64,000 nucleotides of DNA from JAPLJC01 sp052326585 (GTDB taxonomy: Bacteria; Desulfobacterota; Desulfobaccia; Desulfobaccales; 0-14-0-80-60-11), in contig JBKQLU010000008.1 of NCBI GenBank assembly GCA_052326585.1, positions 1 through 64,000 on the forward strand, given 5' to 3'. This document shows, in pieces, positions 51,750-60,611 of this stretch; position 1 is the first letter of the stretch; every line of letters begins with the position of its first letter. Position numbers and translations under genes: made by a program. The notes beneath the pieces were generated by a model. The model searched no databases. It was given only the letters and a program-made list of their open reading frames with translations, and was not told the origin of the DNA.

Positions 51750-51940
51750 AGACGGCGGTTTTCGCTCCAGAATTGCGGTGGCGCAGGCGCCCAGGCCTGG
51801 GCTCTCTGAGTTTACCGCGGCCAGGGGCCGCCCGGGATGGCGACCCCCAAATTTAACCGGACCCTTTCACCGGCCCAGCCTCCCCCCCGCCGCCTGGCGG
51901 AGAGAGGGGCTGGAGTGAGGGGGCTAGAGGAGAGGAAACT

Positions 51941-52450
51941 ATGGCGCGCCTAGTGGGTGACCGGCTGTTGGTCAATGTGGCCCGGAAACCAGGGGAAGAG
52001 CAGATCATCGATCTAATGCAGCTTTTCAACCGCAACCCCAATCGCATCATCACGGTGGCCGGGACGGTGGGGGCCGACGGCGCCCCCAACACCTGTCCCG
52101 TCACCCTCATCATCGCCAAGGACGAACGCACCCTGCTGCTGGGCACCCTGAGGGCCAGCACCACCACTGCCAATCTGCGCCGGGACGGCCGGATGTCCCT
52201 GGAAATCCTGGGCGCAGACGATCTGGTGCTGGGCGTCCAGGGCAGCGTGCGGCTCCTTAAGGAGCCCATGGCCATGAGCGACGCCATGGCCATGTGGGAG
52301 TTTAAGGTGGAGAAGGTCAAACAGGACACCTCCCCGACCCAGCGGGTCATCCAGGGCCCCGCTTCCCTGGCCCGGTCGGAGAAGGGCGAGCAATTTGAGC
52401 AGGCTGCCGTTGCCGAACTAATGGCCGCGGCCAAAGGCGCCGCTACTTGA
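51941..52450 (+). CDS. pyridoxamine 5'-phosphate oxidase-fold protein
   Basis: 169 residues, split beta-barrel FMN-binding fold (IITVAGTVGADGAPNTCPVT and LLLGTLRASTTTANLRRDGR, as in PNPOx-like proteins). A real PdxH-type C-terminal block is absent, so it is a generic flavin-binding or small-molecule reductase member. Function unknown; position in the LPS cluster may be incidental. Good ribosome binding site GAGAGGAAA before the ATG. Confidence 0.75.
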   Translation: MARLVGDRLLVNVARKPGEEQIIDLMQLFNRNPNRIITVAGTVGADGAPNTCPVTLIIAKDERTLLLGTLRASTTTANLRRDGRMSLEILGADDLVLGVQGSVRLLKEPMAMSDAMAMWEFKVEKVKQDTSPTQRVIQGPASLARSEKGEQFEQAAVAELMAAAKGAAT

Positions 52451-52548
52451 GCCATTAACCGGCGCGGCGGCGTCGGGGCGGCCAGGCGAATCTCTCTGGG
52501 ACAGCCGAAATACCGGTCCGGGCGCAACGCCGGTGCTGGCGGAAATCG

Positions 52549-53694
52549 ATGCAAATCGCCATGTTGAGGCAGAGGGTGGGGGGCCCTGGCGGGGCCGAGA
52601 CCACCGTGCAACACCTGGCCCGGGGCCTGGCGGCGGCGGGCCATCAGGTGACGGTTTACGGCAGCGAGGCCGCCGAGACCGCCCGGGCCGCCCTGGGCCC
52701 TGAGGTGGGTTATGTGCCGGTGCCGGTGTGGCCCGGCAAGACTGGCCGCCTGCTCTCCTACGCCCTGGGCGCCCGCCGGCTCCTGAAAAGGGCCGGCTCC
52801 CAGGTGGTCTTCAGCCTCGAACGCACCCTGTCCCCCCGGGTCTATCGGGCCGGGGACGGCTGCCACCGGGAGTGGCTCGAGCTGCGCACCCCCTTTCTCT
52901 CCCCCGCCGCCCGGGCTTTACAGGGCCTCAGCCTGTTCCATCGGGTGCTGCTGGCCCTGGAGGCGCGTCTCTTTACAGACCCCGGCCTCCGCCGGGTCAT
53001 CGCCAATTCCCAACTGGTGCAGGAGGAGATCATCCGCCATTACCGCCTGGACCCGCAGCGCTTGGCGGTGATTTACAACGGCCTGGACCGGCGGAGATTC
53101 CGGCCCCTTGAAGAGCCGCAGCGCGCCGCCCTGCGCGCCGGGCTGGGGGCGCCGGCCGGTCCCATCGTCTTATTCGCCGGCTCCGGGTTTGGCCGCAAAG
53201 GCTTGACCTATCTCCTCGAGGCCTTTGGCGGTCTGCGGCATAAAGAAGCGGTTCTCTGGGTGGTGGGCAAGGGTGAGCCCGCCTCCTATCAGCGGCAGGC
53301 GCGGCGGCTGGGCGCCGCGGCGCGCCTCAAGTTTTGGGGACCCCAGGCCGACCTGGCCCCCTTTTACCAGGCCGCCACGGTGCTGGCCCTGCCCACCATC
53401 TACGATCCCTGCAGCAACGTGGTCCTGGAGGCCCTTGGCAGCGGCCTCCCGGTGATCACCACGGCGGCCAACGGCGCCGCCGAGTTCCTGCGCCCCGGGG
53501 GCCGCGGCGCGGTCCTGGCGCGAGCCGATGACGTCCCCGGCCTGACCCGGGGCCTGGAGGATTATCTCTCCCGGGGCGAGGCCCCGGAGGTGCGCCGGGC
53601 TGCAGCCGCCGCGGTGGCCCACCTGAGCTGGGAGACCACGGTGAATCAGACCCTGGCGGTGCTGGAGGAGGCCGCGGCCCGGGAGAGACCATGA
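52549..53694 (+). CDS. family 4 glycosyltransferase (WaaG-like)
   Basis: 381 residues, GT-B fold. RQRVGGPGGAETTVQHLARG (N-lobe), FAGSGFGRKGLTYLLEAFGG and FYQAATVLALPTIYDPCSNVVLEALGSGLPVITT (the E-x7-E nucleotide-sugar site) match the WaaG/RfaG-type group that adds glucose to heptose II. Its stop overlaps the following MDR gene as ATGA, so the two are coupled. Confidence 0.87.
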   Translation: MQIAMLRQRVGGPGGAETTVQHLARGLAAAGHQVTVYGSEAAETARAALGPEVGYVPVPVWPGKTGRLLSYALGARRLLKRAGSQVVFSLERTLSPRVYRAGDGCHREWLELRTPFLSPAARALQGLSLFHRVLLALEARLFTDPGLRRVIANSQLVQEEIIRHYRLDPQRLAVIYNGLDRRRFRPLEEPQRAALRAGLGAPAGPIVLFAGSGFGRKGLTYLLEAFGGLRHKEAVLWVVGKGEPASYQRQARRLGAAARLKFWGPQADLAPFYQAATVLALPTIYDPCSNVVLEALGSGLPVITTAANGAAEFLRPGGRGAVLARADDVPGLTRGLEDYLSRGEAPEVRRAAAAAVAHLSWETTVNQTLAVLEEAAARERP

Positions 53695-54659
53695 TTGCCC
53701 TTTATTTCGACGGCTCCCTGACCATAAAAGAGCTGCCCACCCCCGCGGCGGGCCCCGGGGAGGTCTTGATTCGGGTGCGGCTGGCCGGGGTATGCGGCAG
53801 CGACCGGCAGATTCTCCTGGGCTACCATGGCTTTCGCGGGGTGCCGGGGCACGAGTTCGCGGGGGTGGTGGCCGGCCCGGACGGCTCTCCCTGGCTGGGC
53901 CAGAGGGTGGTGGGAGAGATCAACCTGGGCTGCGGGACCTGCGACCTGTGCCGGGAGGGCCTCTCGCCTCACTGCCGCCAGCGCCGGGTTTTGGGCCTCA
54001 AAGACCATGACGGGGCCTTCGCCCAATACCTGACCCTGCCGGCGGCCAATCTCCATGTCGTGCCTCCGGAGGTCCCGGACCTGGCCGCGGTCTTCACCGA
54101 ACCCCTGGCCGCGGCCCTGCAGGCCGCCCACAGCGTCGGGATTTCTGCCGGAGAGCGGCTTCTGGTGATAGGGGACGGGCCCCTGGGCCTGCTGATCTCC
54201 TGGGTCCTGGCCCTGCGGGGCGCCCCGGTGCACCTGGCCGGCCACCACCCGGAACGTCTGGCGCTGGCCCGCCCTTATGGGGTGGCCACCTTTCTGGAGC
54301 GAGACCTGCCCGCTGGGGATTATCACACGGTGGTGGAGGCCAGCGGCTCTCCGGGAGGGTTGACCCTGGCCCTGGCCCGGGTCCGCCCCAGAGGCGCAGT
54401 GGTGCTGAAGAGCACTTATGCCGGCACCTTGCCTTTGGACCCGGCGGCGCTGGTGGTGCCGGAGGTCCGCTTGGTTGGCTCCCGCTGCGGCCCCTTCCCG
54501 GAGGCCCTGCGCCTGTTGCGCCAGGGGTGGGTGGACCCCCGGCCCCTGATTGGCCGCGTCATTCCCCTGTCCCAGGGGCTGGCGGCCCTCACCGCCTCCC
54601 GGCCTCCGGCGGAACTGAAGGTCTTGATCGACTGTGGCGCAGGTTCTGATTCCACATAA
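53691..54659 (+). CDS. zinc-binding medium-chain dehydrogenase (MDR family)
   Basis: 322 residues. Structural zinc motif C-x2-C-x2-C-x7-C appears as CGTCDLCREGLSPHC; catalytic-zinc ligands in GVCGSDRQILLG (Cys) and GVPGHEFAG (His-Glu); Rossmann motif VIGDGPLGLLISW. It belongs to the alcohol/sorbitol dehydrogenase-like group that oxidises or reduces alcohols and sugars with NAD(P). Overlap with the GT4 gene hints at a role in core sugar modification; that is inference. Confidence 0.87.
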   Translation: MIALYFDGSLTIKELPTPAAGPGEVLIRVRLAGVCGSDRQILLGYHGFRGVPGHEFAGVVAGPDGSPWLGQRVVGEINLGCGTCDLCREGLSPHCRQRRVLGLKDHDGAFAQYLTLPAANLHVVPPEVPDLAAVFTEPLAAALQAAHSVGISAGERLLVIGDGPLGLLISWVLALRGAPVHLAGHHPERLALARPYGVATFLERDLPAGDYHTVVEASGSPGGLTLALARVRPRGAVVLKSTYAGTLPLDPAALVVPEVRLVGSRCGPFPEALRLLRQGWVDPRPLIGRVIPLSQGLAALTASRPPAELKVLIDCGAGSDST

Positions 54660-54804
54660 TCCAGCGCCAATTGCAATCAGACCCCGCTGATGAGAGCGGC
54701 AGAGAGACCCCCGCACCCTGTCAGAATCCCTCGCAAGCCGATTTTTCGCCCTGAATAATAATAAATGGGGCTCAGTCCCCCTCTAACCCTAGGAGGAGCC
54801 CTTT

Positions 54805-55191
54805 ATGGGAACCCTGTTTTTTATCCTGGAATATGAGGTGATCCCGGGCGCCAACGTGGCCGCAGGCCTGCCCCGGCTGGGGTTGGAGGTGCTCTCTCCC
54901 ATCTGGCGGGGGGAGACCCTGGCCCTGGATTATCCCGACGGAGAGAGCCACACCCTGATTGGCTGGCACGGTCCCGGTGGCGGCGGCCCCTGCCCCCTCA
55001 GGGTCTTCTGGACCCGCCAGCGGCAGGGGACGCCGGCCGTCTGCCTGGCCATCGGCGGGGACGCCGGCCTGCGCAACGCCACCAGCGGCCAGGGTTTGCC
55101 CTTCCTGGCCCTGGCGGAAAGTATGATCCCCCGGCTGGTCCTGGAGGTCATCGGCCCGCGGCCGGAGGCGCCGCCTTTGCTGCTGGCCTAG
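54805..55191 (+). CDS. hypothetical protein, 128 residues
   Basis: Starts LFFILEYEVIPGANVAAGLPR and ends in a hydrophobic tail; Gly-rich centre (WHGPGGGGPCPLRVFWTR) and beta-rich appearance. No signal peptide or TM helix is certain. AGGAGGAG precedes the ATG. I recognise no family. Single gene between the MDR gene and the HtrA-like protease. Confidence 0.55.
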   Translation: MGTLFFILEYEVIPGANVAAGLPRLGLEVLSPIWRGETLALDYPDGESHTLIGWHGPGGGGPCPLRVFWTRQRQGTPAVCLAIGGDAGLRNATSGQGLPFLALAESMIPRLVLEVIGPRPEAPPLLLA

Positions 55192-55346
55192 CAAAAAAAC
55201 GAGAAAAGCGAGCCAAGCAAAGAAAAATCTAAGGTGGATGGCTGGCGTGGTCCAGCAATTCCCTGAACTTGACGCTCCCGGGGACTAGAGTTATGATAAT
55301 CTCATCGCCAAGTTAGCGGAAATTCTTCCACTAAGCGGAGACTTCC

Positions 55347-56132
55347 ATGCGCAAATGTCCCTCCTTGATCTTGCTCTCCCTGGGCCTGGCCCTGGCCACC
55401 CCCGCGGGGCTGGGGCTGTTAGGGCCCGGCCCGGCGGCAGCCGCCTCCGCCACGGGGTTGCAAGCCGACTTTATCCGGGTGGCCCAAGAGGTGATGCCTT
55501 CGGTGGTTAGCCTGAAGGCGGTCAAATTGATCCAGAGCGAATCCAACGGCTCCTCGCAGGATTTCTGGCGGGGTACCCCCTATGAAGGGATGTTCCGGGA
55601 ATATGGCGGGGGCCGCACCGTCCGCCAGGTGGGGCAGGGCTCCGGGATTATCATCGACCCCCGGGGCTATATCCTGACCAACAGCCATGTGGTAGCCGGG
55701 TCCCAGGAGATTCTGGTGAAACTTTTTGACGGCCGCGAACTTCGGGGCCGGTTAGTAGGGTACGACAAAAAGTTTGACGTGGCCCTGGTCCAGGTGCAGG
55801 CCCAGGGGCTGAAGGCCGCGACCCTGGGGGACTCCGACCGATTGCAGGTGGGCCAGTGGGCCATCGCCATCGGCAGCCCCTACGGGCTGGAGCACACCAT
55901 GACCCTGGGTATTATCAGCGCCACCGGCCGCCGGGGTCTGGGTACCGGCCAATACAGCGACTTCATCCAGACGGATGCCTCCATCAACCCCGGCAACAGT
56001 GGCGGCCCCTTGCTGGATATCGACGGCCGGGTGGTTGGCATCAATACTATGATGGCCCAGGGGGCCCAGGGCATCAGTTTTGCCATCCCCATCAACGTGG
56101 CCCGCCGGGTTATTGCCGGCCGGATGAAATGA
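55347..56132 (+). CDS. HtrA/DegP-type trypsin-like protease lacking PDZ domains
   Basis: 261 residues with a Sec signal peptide (about 1-32) and a periplasmic S1C protease domain. His (TNSHVV), Asp (KFDVALVQV) and Ser (NPGNSGGPLL) of the triad are present, with QGSGIIIDPRGYILTN and GLEHTMTLGIISATGRRG as family blocks. The frame ends about 20 residues after SFAIPINVARRVIAG, so the one or two PDZ domains of DegP/DegS are missing. Substrate recruitment or trimerisation must differ from canonical DegP. A strong hairpin follows. Confidence 0.9.
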   Translation: MRKCPSLILLSLGLALATPAGLGLLGPGPAAAASATGLQADFIRVAQEVMPSVVSLKAVKLIQSESNGSSQDFWRGTPYEGMFREYGGGRTVRQVGQGSGIIIDPRGYILTNSHVVAGSQEILVKLFDGRELRGRLVGYDKKFDVALVQVQAQGLKAATLGDSDRLQVGQWAIAIGSPYGLEHTMTLGIISATGRRGLGTGQYSDFIQTDASINPGNSGGPLLDIDGRVVGINTMMAQGAQGISFAIPINVARRVIAGRMK

Positions 56133-56169
56133 GGCCGGGCCGGCTCCGGCCCTGAACCTACGGCCTTTC

Positions 56170-56226
56170 GGGGCCCGGTCGAAGCCGGGCCCCGGAGCCA
56201 AGCCCCGGCTCCGCCCTATTTCTTCC
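56170..56226 (+). terminator. double GC hairpin after the HtrA-like gene
   Basis: GGGGCCCGG-TCGAAG-CCGGGCCCC (56170-56193), then GGAGCC...GGCTCC (56194-56212) and a pyrimidine-rich stretch (TATTTCTTCC). Plausible rho-independent terminator. Confidence 0.45.
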
Positions 56227-56307
56227 TTGCCGGTCATGGTTCTCGTCTGTTGTGCCGCGTTTAATAAAGCTCGTTTTTCCCGGATGCACAAGCGAGAGGA
56301 GAGGAGT

Positions 56308-57027
56308 ATGCGCCAATATGTCATTCATCCCTTGGTGGTCGGGGCCAACGAAACCGACCAGGGCGTCATGACCTATATGAAAGGCTATGGCAAAAGGATC
56401 TGGATACCCATCTATGTCTTTTACCTGGAAGGTGGTCCGGAAAAGATCCTGGTGGATACCGGCCTGGAGCAGTTCATGGTGCCGCCGGCGGTGGCGGCGG
56501 AATACGGCCTGAAGATCCAGGAGTTCGAGGAGGGCCTGGACAGCTACGGCCTCAAGCCCGAGGATATCGACATCATCATTCACACCCACCTGCACAACGA
56601 CCACTGCGAAAATGACTACAAGTGCCGCAACGCCAGAATTTACGTGCAGAAAAGTGAGTACGACTTCTTTCAAAATCCCCACCCCATTGATCACCGCTAC
56701 TTTCCGGACCTGCTGGATGACCTGGAGGTCGTGCCGCTGGAGGGGGACGCCGAGATTGTCGAGGGCATCCAGGTGCTCCTCACCCCGGGACACAGCGCGG
56801 GCGGACAATCGGTGGTGGTGAACACCGGCCGGGGCAAGGCGGTGATCACCGGCTTTTGCTGCAACGAGCAGAACTTTCCCGCCAAGGGGCCGGTGGTGCC
56901 CTCGGGAGTGCATCTCAATGTGATCGAGGCCTATGAGAGCGCCCGCCGGATCAAGGAGCTGGCGGACATCCTCATTCCCTTGCACGATCTGGCGGTGGGC
57001 CGGCAACGCAATATCCCGGCTGATTAG
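56308..57027 (+). CDS. metallo-beta-lactamase-fold hydrolase (AHL-lactonase-like)
   Basis: 239 residues. HTHLHNDHCEND supplies the HxHxDH zinc motif, with later His ligands in LTPGHSAGGQS and IPLHDLAVG. Layout (YVFYLEGGPEKILVDTGLEQ, then EYGLKIQEFEEGLDSYGLKP) matches the N-acyl homoserine lactonase/AttM-type group. True quorum-quenching activity is not certain; related enzymes hydrolyse other lactones. ATG 56308 follows GAGAGGAG by 2-3 bases. The next small secreted gene follows at 23 bases. Confidence 0.82.
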   Translation: MRQYVIHPLVVGANETDQGVMTYMKGYGKRIWIPIYVFYLEGGPEKILVDTGLEQFMVPPAVAAEYGLKIQEFEEGLDSYGLKPEDIDIIIHTHLHNDHCENDYKCRNARIYVQKSEYDFFQNPHPIDHRYFPDLLDDLEVVPLEGDAEIVEGIQVLLTPGHSAGGQSVVVNTGRGKAVITGFCCNEQNFPAKGPVVPSGVHLNVIEAYESARRIKELADILIPLHDLAVGRQRNIPAD

Positions 57028-57050
57028 CGGTAGTTTTCCTGGAGGAGGGT

Positions 57051-57518
57051 ATGCCGATGGCTGGACCCGGCAGGCTCCTGGCAGCCGCCGCCCTGGTGCT
57101 GGCCCTGGCCGTGGCGCCGCGGGCGGCCACGGACATCCGCATCAACCCGGTGCCGCCCCAGCTCCAGCCCCAATGGACTCCGGTGCCCAACGCCCCCGGG
57201 GTCGATTGGGCCCCCAACCTCCCCACCGATGTCTTCCGCCACGGGACCAGCTATTACTTTTATTGGCAGAGCAACCTCTTCCAGGGGAGCAAGCCCAGCG
57301 GCCCCTGGAAGTTCGTAGAAAAACCTCCCGGCTGGTTCTCAAAAATCGACCCGAGCTATTTTAAGACGATGAATACCGGGCCGCCGGCCGGATCAGGCGG
57401 GCCCGCGCCCGCACCCCCGGCCCCGGAGGCGCTCCCCCCGGCCGCGCCCTTGCCTCCCACGCCGGGGGAAGCCCCGGCGCCGCCCCCCGGGGCCCCTAAT
57501 CTCCCCAAGGCGATGTGA
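57051..57518 (+). CDS. small secreted protein with Pro-rich C-terminus
   Basis: 155 residues with signal peptide (LLAAAALVLALAVAPRAA). Residues 55-100 (PTDVFRHGTSYYFYWQSNLF, GPWKFVEKPPGWF) form a compact aromatic, beta-rich motif seen in many small secreted Proteobacterial proteins of unknown function. The last 45 residues are Pro/Ala/Gly-rich. GGAGGAGGG just before the ATG fixes the start. Confidence 0.65.
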   Translation: MPMAGPGRLLAAAALVLALAVAPRAATDIRINPVPPQLQPQWTPVPNAPGVDWAPNLPTDVFRHGTSYYFYWQSNLFQGSKPSGPWKFVEKPPGWFSKIDPSYFKTMNTGPPAGSGGPAPAPPAPEALPPAAPLPPTPGEAPAPPPGAPNLPKAM

Positions 57519-57537
57519 GGCTGGCCAGCATCTTCGG

Positions 57538-57557
57538 AAGGGCGCTGGCGGCCCTTT
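57538..57557. terminator. weak bidirectional hairpin
   Basis: AAGGGC-GCTGGCG-GCCCTTT in the short convergent gap between the small secreted gene and nadE. Stem of 6 with a short T/A run. Confidence 0.3.
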
Positions 57558-57620
57558 AAAAGGGTAACGGCCGCAAATCGGGGACGGAAAACGGGAGAGG
57601 GGAAGGAGGGAGAGCGCCTC

Positions 57621-59264
57621 TCAGATAGCGAATTTGGCGGCAATGGGGATGCGCCGTCCCATGCCGAAGGCCTTGGAGGTGACCTTCAGGCCTGGGGCCG
57701 CCTGCCGCCGTTTGTATTCGCTGCGGTCAATGGCCTGGATCACCCAACGCACCGTGTCGGGATTAAAGCCCCGGCCGACAATATCCTGGTAGGAGCAGCG
57801 CTCCACCAGGTAATAGTCCATGATCTGGTCCAGGATGGCATAGGGCGGCAGGGTATCCTGGTCCTTCTGGTCGGGGCGCAGCTCCGCCGATGGGGCCCGC
57901 CGCAGGATCTCTTCGGGGATCAGCGGCCGCTCCCGATTGATCTGGTGCGCCAGCTCGTAAACCATGGTCTTGGGAACGTCGGCCAGGACGCTCAGACCGC
58001 CGCTCATGTCGCCGTAAAGGGTGCAGTAGCCCACCGCCAGTTCGCTCTTATTGCCGGTGGACAGCACCATGTGCCCGAACTTGTTGGAGATGGCCATGAG
58101 GAGGTTGCCCCGGATGCGGGCCTGGATGTTTTCCAGGGTCACCTCAATTTCTCCCAACTGCAGCAGCTCTTGCAGAGATTCCCGGTAGCACTGGTACACG
58201 GGAGTGATGGAGAGCAGCCGCACTTCCACCCCGAGGTTGGCCGCCAGTTTGCGGGAGTCCACGATGCTTTCCCGGGAAGTGTAGGGAGAGGGCATCAGGA
58301 CCCCCAGGACGTTTTCCGGACCCAGGGCCTGGGCCGCCAGGCAGCAGGTGACCGCCGAGTCCACCCCGCCGGAGAGCCCTACCACCGCCTTGCTGAAGCC
58401 GCACTTCCTGAGGTAGTCCCGTAAACCCAAAACCAGGGCCTGATGCACCGCGGCGATGGGATCCGGAGGCACATAGAGACCCGGGACGCCCGGCTGCCCC
58501 AAATCCACGGTGACCACCGCCTCCTCAAAGGAGGGCAGCACCGCGATGGCCTCCCCGGCCTGGTCCAGGGCCATGCTGGCGCCGTCAAAGATGAGTTCGT
58601 CATTGCCCCCCACCTGGTTGAGGTAGACGAAAGGCAGGTGATAGCGCTGGGCGTGATTGCGGATGAGCCGGTATCTGAGCTCCGGTTTGCCCACCTGGAA
58701 GGGTGACGCCGAGATGTTGATCAATACCGAGGCGCCCTGCTCCGCCAGCACCTTGATGGGGTCCAGGGGATAGAGCTGGCGGAACCAAAGCTCCGGTTCG
58801 TACCAGGCGTCTTCGCATACGGAGATCCCCAGGGATTCCCGTCCCAGCGCCACCAGCCGCACTTGCGCGGCCGGGTCGAAGTGGCGGCTTTCATCAAAGA
58901 CGTCGTAGGCGGGCAGCAGCGATTTATGCTGTTCAAATAAGATCTTGCCGCCGCCGATCAACACCGCAACGTTGCTCAGCCCCTTGCCGGTATCCCGGCC
59001 GCTGGGCAAAGGCGCGCCCAGCAGCAATGCGGTCCCGGGGTGGCGCCTGGAGGCCTCCACCAAGTGGCCCAGCGCCTGCTGCACCTGCCGGATCAGGGAG
59101 GGGTTCTCCAGGAGGTCCCGGGGGGGGTAACCCACCAGGAAGAGCTCCGAGAAGACGATGAGGTCGGTGGCGCCGCCGTGTAGAGCCAGAGTCTCCATGA
59201 CTTTCCGGAGATTGCCGGCGACGTCCCCCACGGTGGGATTGAGCTGGGCCAGGGTGACTTTCAT
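57621..59264 (-). CDS. nadE: glutamine-hydrolysing NAD+ synthetase
   Basis: 547 residues; last step of NAD+ synthesis. The N-terminal nitrilase-type glutaminase has Glu (FSELFLVGYPPRDLL), Lys, and the catalytic Cys in GISVCEDAWYEPE; the C-terminal synthetase has the P-loop SGGVDSAVT, MPSPYTSRESIVDS and STGNKSELAVGYCTLYGDMSGG. Full length for the two-domain form. ATG 59264 start. Confidence 0.95.
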   Translation of the reverse strand: MKVTLAQLNPTVGDVAGNLRKVMETLALHGGATDLIVFSELFLVGYPPRDLLENPSLIRQVQQALGHLVEASRRHPGTALLLGAPLPSGRDTGKGLSNVAVLIGGGKILFEQHKSLLPAYDVFDESRHFDPAAQVRLVALGRESLGISVCEDAWYEPELWFRQLYPLDPIKVLAEQGASVLINISASPFQVGKPELRYRLIRNHAQRYHLPFVYLNQVGGNDELIFDGASMALDQAGEAIAVLPSFEEAVVTVDLGQPGVPGLYVPPDPIAAVHQALVLGLRDYLRKCGFSKAVVGLSGGVDSAVTCCLAAQALGPENVLGVLMPSPYTSRESIVDSRKLAANLGVEVRLLSITPVYQCYRESLQELLQLGEIEVTLENIQARIRGNLLMAISNKFGHMVLSTGNKSELAVGYCTLYGDMSGGLSVLADVPKTMVYELAHQINRERPLIPEEILRRAPSAELRPDQKDQDTLPPYAILDQIMDYYLVERCSYQDIVGRGFNPDTVRWVIQAIDRSEYKRRQAAPGLKVTSKAFGMGRRIPIAAKFAI

Positions 59265-59326
59265 GACCCCTTCAGCATCAAGAGCAATGAGTATTTATTC
59301 TTAATTATTGAAATCTATGGCTTAAT

Positions 59327-60436
59327 TCAATTAATATATTTCCTGACTAAAGTAACTATGAAGGAGCTTGACACCAGAATCCCCAAAAAGCCTTCTATAA
59401 CCACAAGAAATCTAGTGAAATTAAGAGGGATTATATCTCCATATCCTATTGTCGTAAAAGTTATTCCAGAAAAATATAATGATTCGCCGAAGGTTAAATG
59501 ATGTGTAATTTTGTCAGCACCAATAGAGAATTCAGCAAATGGTAAGCAAAAGAGAATACTGAAAAAGAATAATATACATAAACCCAAACCCAGTACGTTC
59601 ATCGGTTTTATAAATCCACCAACTAACTTCATGAATCTACTTGCATATTTGTTCTGTTGATCCAATATTGTTTCAAGATAAAGTACCTTGCTCATTTTTC
59701 CCTTATCATAGTTAACACTAGTCTTTTCTTTTAAAAATTCTAATGTCTTAATCTTGGAATACTTTATTTGGCTATCAAGAGCCTGGATAGCATCGTCAAG
59801 TGTGATAAAGTTAAACAAATTAAAATGTGATTTTAATCTATTATACTTATTTGAACCAGCATTTATGTCAATTTTATCAATATCGAGCTGCCTATGATCG
59901 AACTCAACTTTATCAAATTCATTACCAATTGACTCTAAAAAAGATATTTTATTTATAAATGCAAATAAGGAATTAGCTCTATTTTCAGAAATTTTCAAAT
60001 GAAAGATATTACTATGAGTGATGCGAAGATCACCAATTAGGCAGTTATGAATAATTAAAGTATAACAATTTAATAATGTTATATCGATGTTAACTTTGCT
60101 TTCTAAAGAATATATATTTAGTTCACCTAAAATTATGCAATAATCAATTTCAAACTTCATTAGTGGAGAGGTCTGTGAAATATATAGATCTCCAGTAAAA
60201 ATACAATTAATTAAACTAATGTTTGTAGAATTTCTTATGACTAATTTAGGTATATCTATAATTGTTTTTTCAAATATTATTTGATCATCATAAATTCGAG
60301 ATTCAGAATCTAACTTTAAGTTTGATTTATTTATTAATTTAAAAGGACCTTCACTGGGGAAGTTAGATAAATATTCACACAAATCTGTCTTCGAGATAAT
60401 ATTTTGCTCGGTCAAGATTTTACTTAAATATTCCAT
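59327..60436 (-). CDS. potassium channel-like protein with beta-helix-like N-terminal domain
   Basis: 369 residues. The end has TM1 (about 272-297), a pore loop with selectivity filter TTIGYGDI (328-335) and TM2 (about 340-366): a two-TM K+ channel subunit. The first 200 residues show Ile/Asn-rich recurring strands with pentapeptide- or right-handed-beta-helix-like spacing (LVIRNSTNISLINCIFTGDL; LLNCYTLIIHNCLIGDLRIT), then a helical linker. The gene is strongly AT-rich (AAA, ATA, TTA codons) against GC-rich flanks, so it is likely a recent import. Functional tetramer and gating by the N-terminal domain are inference. No strong ribosome binding site. Confidence 0.82.
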   Translation of the reverse strand: MEYLSKILTEQNIISKTDLCEYLSNFPSEGPFKLINKSNLKLDSESRIYDDQIIFEKTIIDIPKLVIRNSTNISLINCIFTGDLYISQTSPLMKFEIDYCIILGELNIYSLESKVNIDITLLNCYTLIIHNCLIGDLRITHSNIFHLKISENRANSLFAFINKISFLESIGNEFDKVEFDHRQLDIDKIDINAGSNKYNRLKSHFNLFNFITLDDAIQALDSQIKYSKIKTLEFLKEKTSVNYDKGKMSKVLYLETILDQQNKYASRFMKLVGGFIKPMNVLGLGLCILFFFSILFCLPFAEFSIGADKITHHLTFGESLYFSGITFTTIGYGDIIPLNFTRFLVVIEGFLGILVSSSFIVTLVRKYIN

Positions 60437-60561
60437 AATGAGTGAAAGCTTTCTTGGGGATAATAATTCCCAAGACCCCTATAAAGCCGATTATGCAGCA
60501 AACCGAACCAAGAGAGTATTGTTATTTACATAGAGATGAACGCGGGTCCGGATGACCCAAC

Positions 60562-60580
60562 CACAGGCTGAAAGCCTGTG
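60562..60580. repeat. CACAGGCT palindrome (single module)
   Basis: CACAGGCT-GAA-AGCCTGTG, the same module as at 29713 and 42026, here between the channel gene and the carbamoyltransferase. Confidence 0.85.
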
Positions 60581-60611
60581 CCACTCTCGCCCAACTGCGG
60601 CGCCGCCCCAG

